DNA of 64,000 bases. Origin: JAPOXR01 sp963664715 (GTDB taxonomy: Bacteria > Pseudomonadota > Alphaproteobacteria > Rhodobacterales > Rhodobacteraceae). Under the pieces are notes generated by a model. It was given only the letters and a program-made list of their open reading frames with translations. It searched no databases and was not told the DNA's origin. Of the stretch, positions 8,536 through 17,934 are shown in pieces. The stretch's first letter is position 1. Every line of letters starts with the position of its first letter. The DNA is taken from NCBI GenBank assembly GCA_963664715.2, contig CAXXUY010000011.1:62001-126000 (forward strand). The letters are read 5' to 3'. Position numbers and translations under genes: made by a program.

Positions 8536-10899
8536 CTACATGCAAATCCCGCGACCTGCCGCAAACTCCAGATACGGTGCGAATGCGCCGGACACCTCGC
8601 CTCGTGTCAGTCCGTAATCGTCCAGGGCGTAACTGTGCCGGTCTTCGTGGCGGCGTCGCTCTTCCTGCTGCTGCAACCACGAATTCATGGCACCGGTTGC
8701 CGACGGGTCCAGCTCCCAGCCGAAGTGGCCATAGACATTGCGAATGACTGCCATGGGGTTCCGGATCATGTCGGAATATGCGAGGTCGACCCAACGATGT
8801 TCCAGTTCTGGATGGTCAAGGCGAAATCGTGTCGCGTCATTCAGCATGCCGCTCATGAATTCCAGCTGTTCGGCACCGGTCAGCTGAGCCTGGAGCGGCT
8901 CCATCACCACGGAGCGCGCCCGTTCCACCAGGCTGCACCAGGATGCCAGCGCCTCGGCAGGAGTACGGTGGGTCTGGATGAACAGCGCGTCGGGATAAGT
9001 CGCCATCAGCGCCTTCAACTCCTTGAGGTGGAAAGGCATCTTCAGCAGCCACTGTCCTTGGTGATCGGGTTGAACCTGTCTGCGCTGCCACGTGTAATGC
9101 TGCAGCAGCCGGCGGTGAAAGGAATAGGCATCGTCAAGACTACTCGAAGCAAGCCAGCGGGCAAAGCCGGGCACGTGGTACTGCGAGGCAAAGGTCCAGC
9201 TCTTGAAGCACAATTTGAGGATCGGAAAGTCCTCTTCCGGCTCATCGAATTCGACGGGGTGAATGCCCTTGAGCGCATCAAAGACTTCTATGGCGTTGTG
9301 TGCTTCCTCGGCCTGTGCCCACCGGGGATCATCGGGCGTGCCTGCCACGGTGTTGTAGCTGCCCGATGGCAGGACCGGTGTAACCAGTTCGAATAACCTC
9401 AGTGCCCAGAACCGCCGGTCTCGCGCCATCAGGCGATGCAGCATGGTTGTGCCGCTCCGGTTGATTCCGACGATAAACACCGGCCGGGCAATCTCCCCGT
9501 CCTCAATCTCCGCGTGTCGCTGACGCTCACTGGCCAATTCCGCGTTTTGACGCAGGAACCGACTCAGTTCGAACACGACATTGCCCAGCCTGCCCTCGAC
9601 AAGCCTCGCCTCCGGCTTGCTCAACTCGCCGACCAGGCTTTGCAACGACTGGCGCATCCAGCCAGGATAGGCCAAGTCGAATGCAACACCCAAGTCCCGG
9701 GCATAGCTCTCGGCCCTGGTCAACAGGCAGTCAAGGTCCAGACGGCTCCGGGGTACGGTGTACGGCCAATCCTCGCGATTGCGCTCGACCCAGTTATGAG
9801 TGCGTCTGAGCTTGGTGAAGGTTCCCGCCCACTTGATTGGAAGCGGACAATCCCCGCGGATGGCACTGTCCTCAAGCGGCAAGCGGTCTCGCGGTTTGTC
9901 ACTGCTGAACCAATACCGCTCAAATTGATCGAACACCGTCCAGTGGCCGTGCAATGGTGAAGCCTCGCCCCGCGCCTGGCATATGCGTTTGAACGAATCG
10001 TAGGACACTCGGGGCCAATAGAATCCGAAATCGGCAGGTTCCAGGTCGTACCGGTCCAGTTGCGGGTTGCAGCAATGGTAGATCATGAACCGTCTTTCCG
10101 GATTCAGGGAAATGGCCACGCAGACCCGGCTGAGCGTATCGACGGCTTCGTTGCTGCTCCTGAAGGTGAATCCCTTCGGCATGACTTCACATTCGGCAAC
10201 TGCGGCAAACAACCTGACTGCCAGGTCACCCGGCGGGCTGAAACCCGAACTGGACTGATTGGTTTGCGGAAGGCGGAATATCACCAGCGGCATGCCGACC
10301 TGCCGCGCGAATGACAGCGCCTGCTCGGATGTCAGCTTGCTCCACGGATAGCCAAGCATGCCGGTCGGAAACATCTCCTTCATCTTCACCAGGTCCGGCT
10401 GCATCCCGTCGAGGATGCGTTCGCCCCTGAATTCGTTTGCGAAGCCGTAGAAGTATTGAGGAAACACGCCCAATGTTGACGCAAAGAACAGATGCTTGAA
10501 TCGATTGGTCAAACACAGTTCGAGCACGTTGCGGACGCCGAATGTGTTGACCTTTCGCATGTCCTGATATGATGTCTGGACACTGATGTCGGCCGCCAGG
10601 TGATAGACGGCATCAATGCGTCGACACAGGTCGTCGAATTGCCCGGCGGGGAGGTTGAACCCGGCGCTGGCGACGTCGCCAACCACCACGACGATCCGTG
10701 ACTCGAAGGAATCGTCCCAGATTTCCGCCTGCCGCAGGGCGGCGCAAATTCGCTCAAATCCATGGACAGAATCCGTGGCGCGTACCAAGCAATGCACCTT
10801 CAGCCCGGCATTCTGCCGCAGCAACTCACAGAGGAAGAAACGGCCAATGAACCCGGTGGCACCGGTCAGCAGGACCTCGCGGTAAGCACCGGGTGACAC
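8536..10899 (-). CDS. Thioester reductase-sulfotransferase fusion (3' part of a broken PKS gene)
   Basis: 787 residues from a GTG at 10899. Residues 1-380 are a thioester reductase (NAD-binding_4/male-sterility type SDR): GATGFIGR at 13-20 for NADPH, VYHLAADI near 100, and the catalytic YPWSK at 184-188. Residues about 470-787 are a sulfotransferase with the PAPS-binding loop FIVGINRSGTT at 475-485 and LFIQTHRTPAEA further on. Terminal reductases release polyketides or peptides from a carrier protein as aldehydes or alcohols, and a sulfotransferase could sulfate the released hydroxyl. The frame continues upstream without a stop into the ketosynthase of the next entry as far as a TAA at 11044-11046. 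The original protein was therefore larger, and this may be only a remnant. Whether the GTG is really used is uncertain. Confidence 0.75.
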   Translation of the reverse strand: MSPGAYREVLLTGATGFIGRFFLCELLRQNAGLKVHCLVRATDSVHGFERICAALRQAEIWDDSFESRIVVVVGDVASAGFNLPAGQFDDLCRRIDAVYHLAADISVQTSYQDMRKVNTFGVRNVLELCLTNRFKHLFFASTLGVFPQYFYGFANEFRGERILDGMQPDLVKMKEMFPTGMLGYPWSKLTSEQALSFARQVGMPLVIFRLPQTNQSSSGFSPPGDLAVRLFAAVAECEVMPKGFTFRSSNEAVDTLSRVCVAISLNPERRFMIYHCCNPQLDRYDLEPADFGFYWPRVSYDSFKRICQARGEASPLHGHWTVFDQFERYWFSSDKPRDRLPLEDSAIRGDCPLPIKWAGTFTKLRRTHNWVERNREDWPYTVPRSRLDLDCLLTRAESYARDLGVAFDLAYPGWMRQSLQSLVGELSKPEARLVEGRLGNVVFELSRFLRQNAELASERQRHAEIEDGEIARPVFIVGINRSGTTMLHRLMARDRRFWALRLFELVTPVLPSGSYNTVAGTPDDPRWAQAEEAHNAIEVFDALKGIHPVEFDEPEEDFPILKLCFKSWTFASQYHVPGFARWLASSSLDDAYSFHRRLLQHYTWQRRQVQPDHQGQWLLKMPFHLKELKALMATYPDALFIQTHRTPAEALASWCSLVERARSVVMEPLQAQLTGAEQLEFMSGMLNDATRFRLDHPELEHRWVDLAYSDMIRNPMAVIRNVYGHFGWELDPSATGAMNSWLQQQEERRRHEDRHSYALDDYGLTRGEVSGAFAPYLEFAAGRGICM

Positions 10900-11043
10900 G
10901 GGTCCGGCCGGCGGGCCGCGGTCAATGCACTCGCGAGTAAACCTTCGCAGCGGGCCATTTCGCTCAACGCCCCCATACGCATCGATTATGGCGTTCCCCT
11001 CGACACGGTCGCCAACGACGGTTCCGGTTGCGTGCGCCTCGAT

Positions 11044-12057
11044 TTAGTCGAATTCACTGGCGTCGCGTCCCGCCCGGTTGCGGGCGTCACGCATCAGTTC
11101 CGCCTGGGCGTGGCGGGTTGGCGCAGTAATGTAACGTCCCTGGGCAAGGCTCTCGCTTCCGTCGGCGGCGCCTGCGGCATTCACTGCAGTTGCTTCGATG
11201 ATGGCGTGAATGCGGTCGCCATCCCTTTCGGCCACCTCCAGCGGCTTGATTGCAAAGATGAATGCACCTTCCGAGCGCATGTAGCCATTGGCGTCGGCAT
11301 CGAATGAATGACACTTGCCGTCAGGGCTGATCACGCCCAGGGCATTGAATGAGGCGCTCAACCTGGCCGTGCCAAGATAGTTGACTGAACCAACGATAGC
11401 CTGTTCGCAATCGCCACATTTGAACGAGTTGATCGCCGCGTGCAGCGCGGTCAGGCTCGCCGAACACGCGGTGCAGTAGGTGGTTGACGGCCCCATCAGG
11501 TTGAAATGGTACGAGATGCGGTTGGCGAGCATCGCCAGGCTGATGCTCGTAACATCGAACTGGGATGCACCATGCATCGGTCGCCAGCTTGCCACCGACG
11601 GGACCTGAGCGCCGACAAACACACCGGTGGGACTGTTGTGCAATGAATTGAGGTCCCAGCCCGAGCGTTCAAAAGTCTCCCAGGAGCAGGAAAGCAGCAT
11701 CCTCATCTGCGGGTCCATCAGGGTCATTTCGTTTTGCGACAACCCGAACAGGCTGCGGTCGAAGAGTTTCTCTCCGTCCTTCCGGATCAGGCCTTCGTAC
11801 GGGCTGGCAAAACGTCCGGGACCCGAATAACCGCCTACGGGGCGATAACCCCTTCCGTAGCGGTCGGTGACCGGCTCCTGGATGATCTCCCGTTCGGTCA
11901 GCAGCTGCCAGAACTCCTCGTCCGTGAGTATTCCCCCCGGCAAGCGGTAGCTGTATCCCACGACTGCGATCGGAAACCGGGACTGCGGTCGAACCGCCAT
12001 TGTCGGGTTTCGCCCGGCTATGGCCGTATCAACCGTGTTCGGATCCCTGATATGCAT
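11044..12057 (-). pseudogene. Polyketide synthase ketosynthase domain, truncated by TAA and internal deletion
   Basis: From the ATG at 12057 (GGGGAC 8 bp upstream) the frame encodes the N-terminal two thirds of a beta-ketoacyl synthase: FPIAVVGYSYRLPGG, LMDPQMRMLL, and the nucleophile C198 in TACSASL. A TAA at 11044-11046 stands exactly where the conserved Tyr of the D-Y-I-E-A-H motif is expected, and the same frame then reads IEAHATGTVVGDR. After NGPLR (about 10945) the ketosynthase stops and the thioester reductase begins. The second catalytic histidine (S-N-x-G-H) and any acyltransferase or carrier domains are thus missing. The domain cannot condense acyl groups. A start at 12000 or 12129 is also possible. 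Confidence 0.8.
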
Positions 12058-12307
12058 CAGAACGTCCCCGATAGATAGATTTGGATGCTGGCGACATCGA
12101 TACTGGGTCAGGCCAATATGCCAAGCCACGCGAATTTGAGCAACTCATTGTCAAACCGATGCGACCGCCGTGACGATCACGGGTGAGTCAAGCAGCGCCC
12201 CGGGGTCATTGCCACGCGATTGCCGGCAGGTTGCCTGCTGGCGGACCCGGATGATGACAACCTGGAACCGGGCCGAACGTGATCCCGAGACCGCTGCGCA
12301 CCATCTG

Positions 12308-13102
12308 TCAATCTTCGTGAATCCCATCAGCAGCAAAGGTGCCGCCCTGGAAGAGAGCGGCCGGGTCGGACGCCTGCGGAGGGCCCATCCTGGCATCGAG
12401 GCCGGCGCGGAACCTTTCGGAGTTGTCCTTCGGTCGCCAGCCCAGATAGGCGACTTCCCGATTGTCCCACCACTTCGCGTCATTGTCCGAAACGCCATAT
12501 ATGATCGGGCAACCCAGCCTCGCCACCGCGAAAACGCACTCAATCAACCTGACGAAGTCCTCATAGCTCATCCATGTCGACAGCATCCTGTGGTTGTCAG
12601 GTTCCGTAAAACAGGATCCTATCCGGATGCATGCTGTCTCGACCCCGAACTTGTCATGGTACATCGACGCCAGCGCCTCGCCGAAGACTTTCGAGACACC
12701 GTAGAGCCCGTCCGGCCTGATCCTCGAATTGGCATCAAGCTGCTCGGTCTGCTTGTAGAAACCGATAGCGTGGTTGGAACTTGCATAGACAATGCGCGGT
12801 TTTCCATGCTTGCGGGCGGCCTCGTAGAGGTTGAACATGCCCTCGATATTGGAATTGCGGATGACCTCCCAGGGTGCCTCAATCGACTGGCCACCCAAAT
12901 GGACGATTCCATCACAGCCTTCGACCAGCCTTTCCACACCCTTCCTGTCTGCAAGGTCGCAGGGAATGATCTCTTCATTGGGCGCGGCCTCGCCAAGGTC
13001 GTTGCGGTCGGAAACTCGCAGGATCTCGGCAAGATGGCCAAGCCGCTTGCGGCATTCGGACCCCAGCCCGCCGGCAGCACCGGTGATCAACAATCGCTTC
13101 AT
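12308..13102 (-). CDS. udh: Uronate dehydrogenase
   Basis: 264 residues from the ATG at 13102 (a GTG at 13105 directly precedes it). Extended SDR with the glycine-rich GAAGGLGSE near residue 10, the S-x(n)-Y-x3-K triad (ASSNHAIGF then YGVSK), and signature segments shared with Agrobacterium uronate dehydrogenase: CDGIVHLGG, NLYEAARKHG, DGLYGVSK, RMLSTWMSYEDFV and LGWRPKDN. The family oxidises D-galacturonate or D-glucuronate with NAD+ to the aldaro-lactone. The downstream lactonase-type gene product (13280-14167, transcribed first) would open that lactone. Together they form the oxidative hexuronate route leading towards 2-oxoglutarate; later enzymes are not in the window. Confidence 0.9.
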   Translation of the reverse strand: MKRLLITGAAGGLGSECRKRLGHLAEILRVSDRNDLGEAAPNEEIIPCDLADRKGVERLVEGCDGIVHLGGQSIEAPWEVIRNSNIEGMFNLYEAARKHGKPRIVYASSNHAIGFYKQTEQLDANSRIRPDGLYGVSKVFGEALASMYHDKFGVETACIRIGSCFTEPDNHRMLSTWMSYEDFVRLIECVFAVARLGCPIIYGVSDNDAKWWDNREVAYLGWRPKDNSERFRAGLDARMGPPQASDPAALFQGGTFAADGIHED

Positions 13103-13279
13103 CACATTGCCCTCGGTATTTGTTTGATTGTGTCCATGACCGGAACTTTAACGGAATTCGGCATTCATCCATTTCCCTGGCGGGATCCCCCACAGGGCAG
13201 GTTCGGGCCCCTGAGGCCAGTCAAGCTGTTGCTCCCGATCTCAATTGCCCGGATTTTCCCTTGACCCGGCCGAACTGGG

Positions 13280-14167
13280 TCAGCCTGCAAATCGTGCCTG
13301 CGGAAGTCCCCTGACGCCAAGTCCCGTTATGGCAAACAGGCCACCGGCGTCCGGTTGCCGCTGCTCGGTTCCGGCGGTCAGCCCATCGCCTATTGATGTA
13401 ACGAACAATATGTCGAGATCGGGTCCGCCAAACATCGGTTTGGTAGGCTTTTCTACAGGTACGTCGATTGTCCGAAGGAGTTTTCCCCCGGGTGAGATCC
13501 GGTAAAGCTGCCAACCTCCGACACCCGCCTGCCAATAGCATCCCTCGGCGTCCACCGTTCCTCCGTCCGGGCGTCCGGCGACCGGCCTCGTGTCGAAATA
13601 GAGCTCCGGCTGGCCCGGCGTTCCGGTTGCCGGGTCATACTCGCTGGACCAGATCATGCGTACATCCGCGTTGCTGTCGGAAAAATACATCCGCCTGCCG
13701 TCCGGAGAAAAGGCCAGGCCATTGGTCGTATAGAACCCGTCCTTCCAGCATGTGACTCCCAGGTCGCCATCCAGGCGATAGAATGCACCCTGTCGTTCCG
13801 CGGGTTTCCCGTCCTTCATCGTTCCCGCCCAGAAACGGCCCTGGGAATCCGTGGCTCCGTCGTTGAACCGGTTGTCGGGCAAATGAGATTCCGGGTCGGC
13901 TATGTGTTCCCTGGCGCCGGTTGCGGGATCGAAGAACCAGAACCCTGTCTTCGTGGCAAGTACGAGCCCGCCCTGCTCGCGCATGGCCAGGCAGCCAACG
14001 GGTTCCCCGAATTCCACACCGTCATTCTTGCCCGTGGCAAATTCATACCGGTGAATGATCCCTGCCGGTATGTCGACCCACCACAGGACATTCGACCGCT
14101 CGTCCCATACCGCGCCTTCACCGGTCCGGCTGCAGGTCGGGGCGACACATTCGATGGCAATAACCAT
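13280..14167 (-). CDS. SMP-30/gluconolactonase family lactonase
   Basis: 295 residues forming a six-bladed beta-propeller. Metal-binding landmarks are E17 in TGEGAVWDE, N103/N107-type residues in LPDNRFNDGATDSQGRFWAGTM, NGLAFSPDGRRMYFSDS, and RPDGGTVDAEGCYW. A strong AGGAGGAG precedes the ATG at 14167. The family hydrolyses sugar lactones using a divalent metal. The neighbour udh, 180 bp downstream on the same strand, produces an aldaro-lactone, which makes that lactone the likely substrate. The alternative is a generic gluconolactonase. Confidence 0.85.
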   Translation of the reverse strand: MVIAIECVAPTCSRTGEGAVWDERSNVLWWVDIPAGIIHRYEFATGKNDGVEFGEPVGCLAMREQGGLVLATKTGFWFFDPATGAREHIADPESHLPDNRFNDGATDSQGRFWAGTMKDGKPAERQGAFYRLDGDLGVTCWKDGFYTTNGLAFSPDGRRMYFSDSNADVRMIWSSEYDPATGTPGQPELYFDTRPVAGRPDGGTVDAEGCYWQAGVGGWQLYRISPGGKLLRTIDVPVEKPTKPMFGGPDLDILFVTSIGDGLTAGTEQRQPDAGGLFAITGLGVRGLPQARFAG

Positions 14168-14214
14168 GAAACTCCTCCTGTACCCCTTCCATCGGGGCTA
14201 ACAAATTTCTCCGT

Positions 14215-14525
14215 CGTCGAGTCGTCTGCTGTCGGGAAGACAACGACCGGCCATTTGGTTGACTGTCATCCCGAAAACGCGCTGCCAGTTCAACGCAGAC
14301 TCCATAGGAACTTGCCAGGTAGTTTGTCCAGATGCGGATGAGTCAATCCCTCGCAAGGGCTTGCGAGTCTTCCGGGACCGATGAAATCCGCTATTGGAAA
14401 GTGGCCAGGGTTGCAGCGATGTTTGATCGGTGAGCAGCCTCCAAAAGTCATCATCAATCTCGATACACCCGGGCATCCGGCAACCGTACCCGGGACGGCT
14501 TCAGGTATCCGGCACATCAACCTGT
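14215..14525 (-). pseudogene. Decayed ketosynthase N-terminus, second copy
   Basis: Translating the minus strand in several frames gives pieces that line up, in order, with the ketosynthase at 11044-12057: RIPEAVPG (against RFPIAVVG), RMPGCIEIDDDFWRLLTD (against RLPGGILTDEEFWQLLTE), FIGPGRLASPCEGLTH (against YSGPGRFASPYEGLIR), then RVFGMTVNQMA (against SLFGLSQNEMT). At least two frameshifts and several small indels separate the pieces, so the gene is dead. It lies immediately upstream of the lactonase promoter. It suggests that the locus once held two copies of the synthase or a longer multi-module gene. Confidence 0.65.
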
Positions 14526-14766
14526 CACGGTTGGAGGCATTCACCTTCGGTCTCGCTGGATCTCGACTGCCTGTACACATGCAGGGCACTCTGTGATCAC
14601 CATTCGCCGTTCTTGCCGACACTTCATCCCCAGGTGCGGTCGAGTCCTACCTGCTCGATTGCCGGTGGCCGCAGCCGCTTCAGCCCGCTGCCGCATTCCC
14701 AGAACGGCTGTTTCAGCAATTTCAACCGGAAGGTGGGCTAGCAAGCCAACAGGTCCGATTGTCTCT

Positions 14767-17700
14767 TCAATTTTCCCTTCGTCCTTCCACGATCATGAAG
14801 ATCGCAGGAAGCACGAACAGGGTAAATGCGGTCGATGCGACCAGGCCACCAAGCATGCTGACAGCGAAAGGTACAATGAACAGCAAGTCGTCACTTCGTT
14901 CATAGAGAAGCGGAGAAAGTCCGAGCACGGTCGTAAGAGATGTCAGGAACACCGCTCGAAAGCGGTCGCGTGCAGCGGCGGAAATTGCGGCAATGGCAGG
15001 CAGCATTTCATTCTCGCGCCGGATCTTGTTGTAGCGATCGAGAAGAAGCAGCCCGTCATTCACGATAACCCCGGCAACGCCGACCATTCCGAAAATGGAA
15101 ACAGCTGTCAGGTGCCAGCCGAGTATCCAATGGCCAAACACGGCTCCGGCAAAAGCGACCGGAACGCCGGTGACAACCACGAACGGCTTCCAGTAGCTGC
15201 GAAGAAACGACGCAATCAGGGCAAACATCAGCAACAGGACAATGGGAATCAGGACGGCCAGTGTCCGAAGCATCTCGCGCTCATCCCGGGCCCCGGCATC
15301 GGGCGATATGACCAGGCCAGGAAACTTTGCCAGAAGCCCGGGAAGAATTTCCTCGGCAATCTTGCGTCGCGCCTGGACAGGCGTTGCGGAAGCCAGATCT
15401 GCCCGGGCGTTGACAAGGGCAGCCCGGCGTCCGTCGATGCGCGTCAGCGTGGCAGTTTCTTGCTGCTCGATTACTCTTGCCGCGGTCCACAGGGGTATTT
15501 CCTGGCCTCCCGGAATGTTGATCCACTCTCCGGTAAGTTCACGAAGACTCTGCCTTCGGTCGGCCGGGTATCTGACCACAACCCTTACTTCGTCGCGGCC
15601 GCGCTGGATTCTCTGGACTTCCAGACCATGAAAACTCGCCCGCAGCCGCTTGCTGACCATGGCCGGGGTCAGTCCGGCAGCTTCGCCGACCGGAGTCAGT
15701 TCAATCTCGAAGTGCCGCTTGCCGGGCGACAGGCTGTCAGAAACTGCATAAAGTCCCGGGACCTGACCCATGAAGGATTTCAGTTCTGTCGCGGCCTCCC
15801 GCAGGATTTCCGGATCATCATGGACCAGGGCATATGCGACCGAGGGCTTGAACTGGACCCTGGTTGTCCGGATCGAGATCTCTTCCAGGTCCGAAGTCAA
15901 TCCGACATTGCGGCGCCAGGCATGCTCGATGTCTTCGGGAGACACCTGGCGTATCGGTCGATCATGCAGCCTGAGAGCAACCGTGGCCAGGTTGTTCCGG
16001 ATAGCCCCGTCCTGGCCCGTTCTCGTTGCCGGCGCGTCGCTCGTTTCGCCAACCTTCACGCCGATCGACCTGATCGACGTTCCCACGAGTTGTTCATTGA
16101 TCAATTGTGCTGCTGCAACAAAGCGCTGCGCAGCGTCTACGCTTGCACTGAAGGATGCGCCAACCGGCAGGCGCAGATCTGCATGAATCGTGTTGGTAAC
16201 ACTGGCGGACCTGTCGAAAACAACCACGCCGACGGTATCGGTTCGGACCAGGGCGATGGCGGCGGCAACAAATGCCACGGCAATGACGACAGTCACCAGA
16301 ATGTTGCGGACCGACCAGGACACCGCCGGCACGACAACCGCGTCGCGGACCACCTCGAGCCGGTTGCACACCCAATCCTTGACGTTTCGCAATGGAAAGA
16401 GGCTCCACTGTCTTTCATGCGACAGGTGAGCTGGCAGGATGCAGAACGCCTCGACGAGTGAAATGAAGAGAACAATCAACGCAACATGGAAGAATACCTG
16501 GATGATCTGGTAGTTCTCCACCGTCACGAACAACAGTGGAACGAATGCCAGCACCGTTGTGAGCACGCCGACCGTTACCGGTCCGGCTACAGCGCGTGCT
16601 CCCGAAATCGCCGCATCAACTGCGCTCTTTCCCTTGTCACGTTCGGAAGCGATGCTCTCGCCAACGACAACCGCGTCGTCGACAACGATGCCTATCAGCA
16701 CAAAGAATGCCAGCATCGTTCCCAGGTTCAATGTGAGATCAAAGACATCGAAAAACAACAATGCGGAGACGAAGCTGAGCGGTATTCCCACGGTTATCCA
16801 GGTCGCAACCCGGAGATCAAAGACCAGAACAAGGCACGCGAAAACCAGGACAATGCCGATGACCGCATTCTGGATGATTTCCGTAAACCTTTCTGAGAGT
16901 GGCTCGGCGGCATCGTTCCAGATCGAGACCTCCACCGCGGGTGGAGGTTCAAAGCGCGCCAGCCAGTCCTTGATCGCGTTCGCAGTCCGAATGAAGGACT
17001 GACCTTCCGCGACTTCGATCCGGAGGAAAACGGTCGGAATACCTTCAACCTCTGACAGGATATTCTCGTCGACGAAACCGTCCCGAACCGTTGCAACATC
17101 GCCCAGCCTGAGTATGGTCCCGTCCTTGCGGGTAATCAGGGGAATGTCCTCGAATTCCTCCCCGTACTGCTTCTTGCTCTCCACGTGGAGCACAACATCG
17201 CCCGCATCGGTCTGCAATTCTCCGGACGAGAGGTTGAGGGATGCCCGACGGACCGTCCTGGCAACCTTGGCGATGGTCAGGTTGTGACGGCGCAGTTCCT
17301 CCTCGTTCATCTCGATTGCGATTTCCCGGCCCCGGGTCCCCCGAAACCGGATCTGGGACACCGATGGCAGGGCCAGCAGCGAATTGTAGATGTCCTCTGC
17401 GGCAAGCCGCAGAGCGTTTTCCGAGAGAGCAACAGAAGAAACCGCGAGGGTCAGGACCTCGTAGTTGAGTTTCTTGATCTTGACCTGCGGCAGTTCTGCA
17501 TTCGCCGGCGGGAAGTTCTCGAGGCTGTCGACAGCGTTCTTGACTTCGTCGAAAACCGTGTCGCTGTCGGCGAATGTGTCAAGCTCGACCTCGATCCGGG
17601 CCAGCCCGTCCTTGGCCTCGCTGACCACGCGGGCCACGCCCTCAAGCCCGACGAGAGTCTCTTCAACCCGACGGTTGACATCCTCTTCCATCTCGCCAGG

Positions 17701-17871
17701 CGAGGCGTCCGGTGACTCAACCGTAACGACAACCGTGCGCAGATCGATAACCGGAAGGGGACGGACCGGGAGCTGGAAACTGGCAATTGCACCACCGAAG
17801 ATCAGGAAAATCATCAACAGCTTGGCGGCGACTGGATTTCCCACGAAATAGGAAATTGGACCTTTGCTCAC
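14767..17871 (-). CDS. RND-family efflux transporter, inner-membrane pump
   Basis: 1034 residues, the normal size for AcrB/MexB-like pumps, with 12 predicted membrane segments in two halves and two large periplasmic loops. The proton-relay aspartates in TM4 are present (GIVVDDAVVVGE). The second half has GVAGVIVNDGLLLLDRYN in the TM10 region. It exports amphiphilic or toxic compounds using the proton gradient. The start codon lies 63 bp after the stop of the membrane-fusion-protein gene, so the two form an operon in the order fusion protein, pump. No outer-membrane channel gene is adjacent. Confidence 0.9.
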   Translation of the reverse strand: MSKGPISYFVGNPVAAKLLMIFLIFGGAIASFQLPVRPLPVIDLRTVVVTVESPDASPGEMEEDVNRRVEETLVGLEGVARVVSEAKDGLARIEVELDTFADSDTVFDEVKNAVDSLENFPPANAELPQVKIKKLNYEVLTLAVSSVALSENALRLAAEDIYNSLLALPSVSQIRFRGTRGREIAIEMNEEELRRHNLTIAKVARTVRRASLNLSSGELQTDAGDVVLHVESKKQYGEEFEDIPLITRKDGTILRLGDVATVRDGFVDENILSEVEGIPTVFLRIEVAEGQSFIRTANAIKDWLARFEPPPAVEVSIWNDAAEPLSERFTEIIQNAVIGIVLVFACLVLVFDLRVATWITVGIPLSFVSALLFFDVFDLTLNLGTMLAFFVLIGIVVDDAVVVGESIASERDKGKSAVDAAISGARAVAGPVTVGVLTTVLAFVPLLFVTVENYQIIQVFFHVALIVLFISLVEAFCILPAHLSHERQWSLFPLRNVKDWVCNRLEVVRDAVVVPAVSWSVRNILVTVVIAVAFVAAAIALVRTDTVGVVVFDRSASVTNTIHADLRLPVGASFSASVDAAQRFVAAAQLINEQLVGTSIRSIGVKVGETSDAPATRTGQDGAIRNNLATVALRLHDRPIRQVSPEDIEHAWRRNVGLTSDLEEISIRTTRVQFKPSVAYALVHDDPEILREAATELKSFMGQVPGLYAVSDSLSPGKRHFEIELTPVGEAAGLTPAMVSKRLRASFHGLEVQRIQRGRDEVRVVVRYPADRRQSLRELTGEWINIPGGQEIPLWTAARVIEQQETATLTRIDGRRAALVNARADLASATPVQARRKIAEEILPGLLAKFPGLVISPDAGARDEREMLRTLAVLIPIVLLLMFALIASFLRSYWKPFVVVTGVPVAFAGAVFGHWILGWHLTAVSIFGMVGVAGVIVNDGLLLLDRYNKIRRENEMLPAIAAISAAARDRFRAVFLTSLTTVLGLSPLLYERSDDLLFIVPFAVSMLGGLVASTAFTLFVLPAIFMIVEGRREN

Positions 17872-17934
17872 GTCATCCCCCTGCTACTGCAATAGACCCG
17901 GGGCATACGGCCAAAGCGTACACCTGCGACAATT

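Noticed and set aside
14593..16461. A 622-residue open frame on the plus strand
   Set aside because: It is entirely antisense to the RND pump gene, has no domain, and arises from the codon bias of the real gene.
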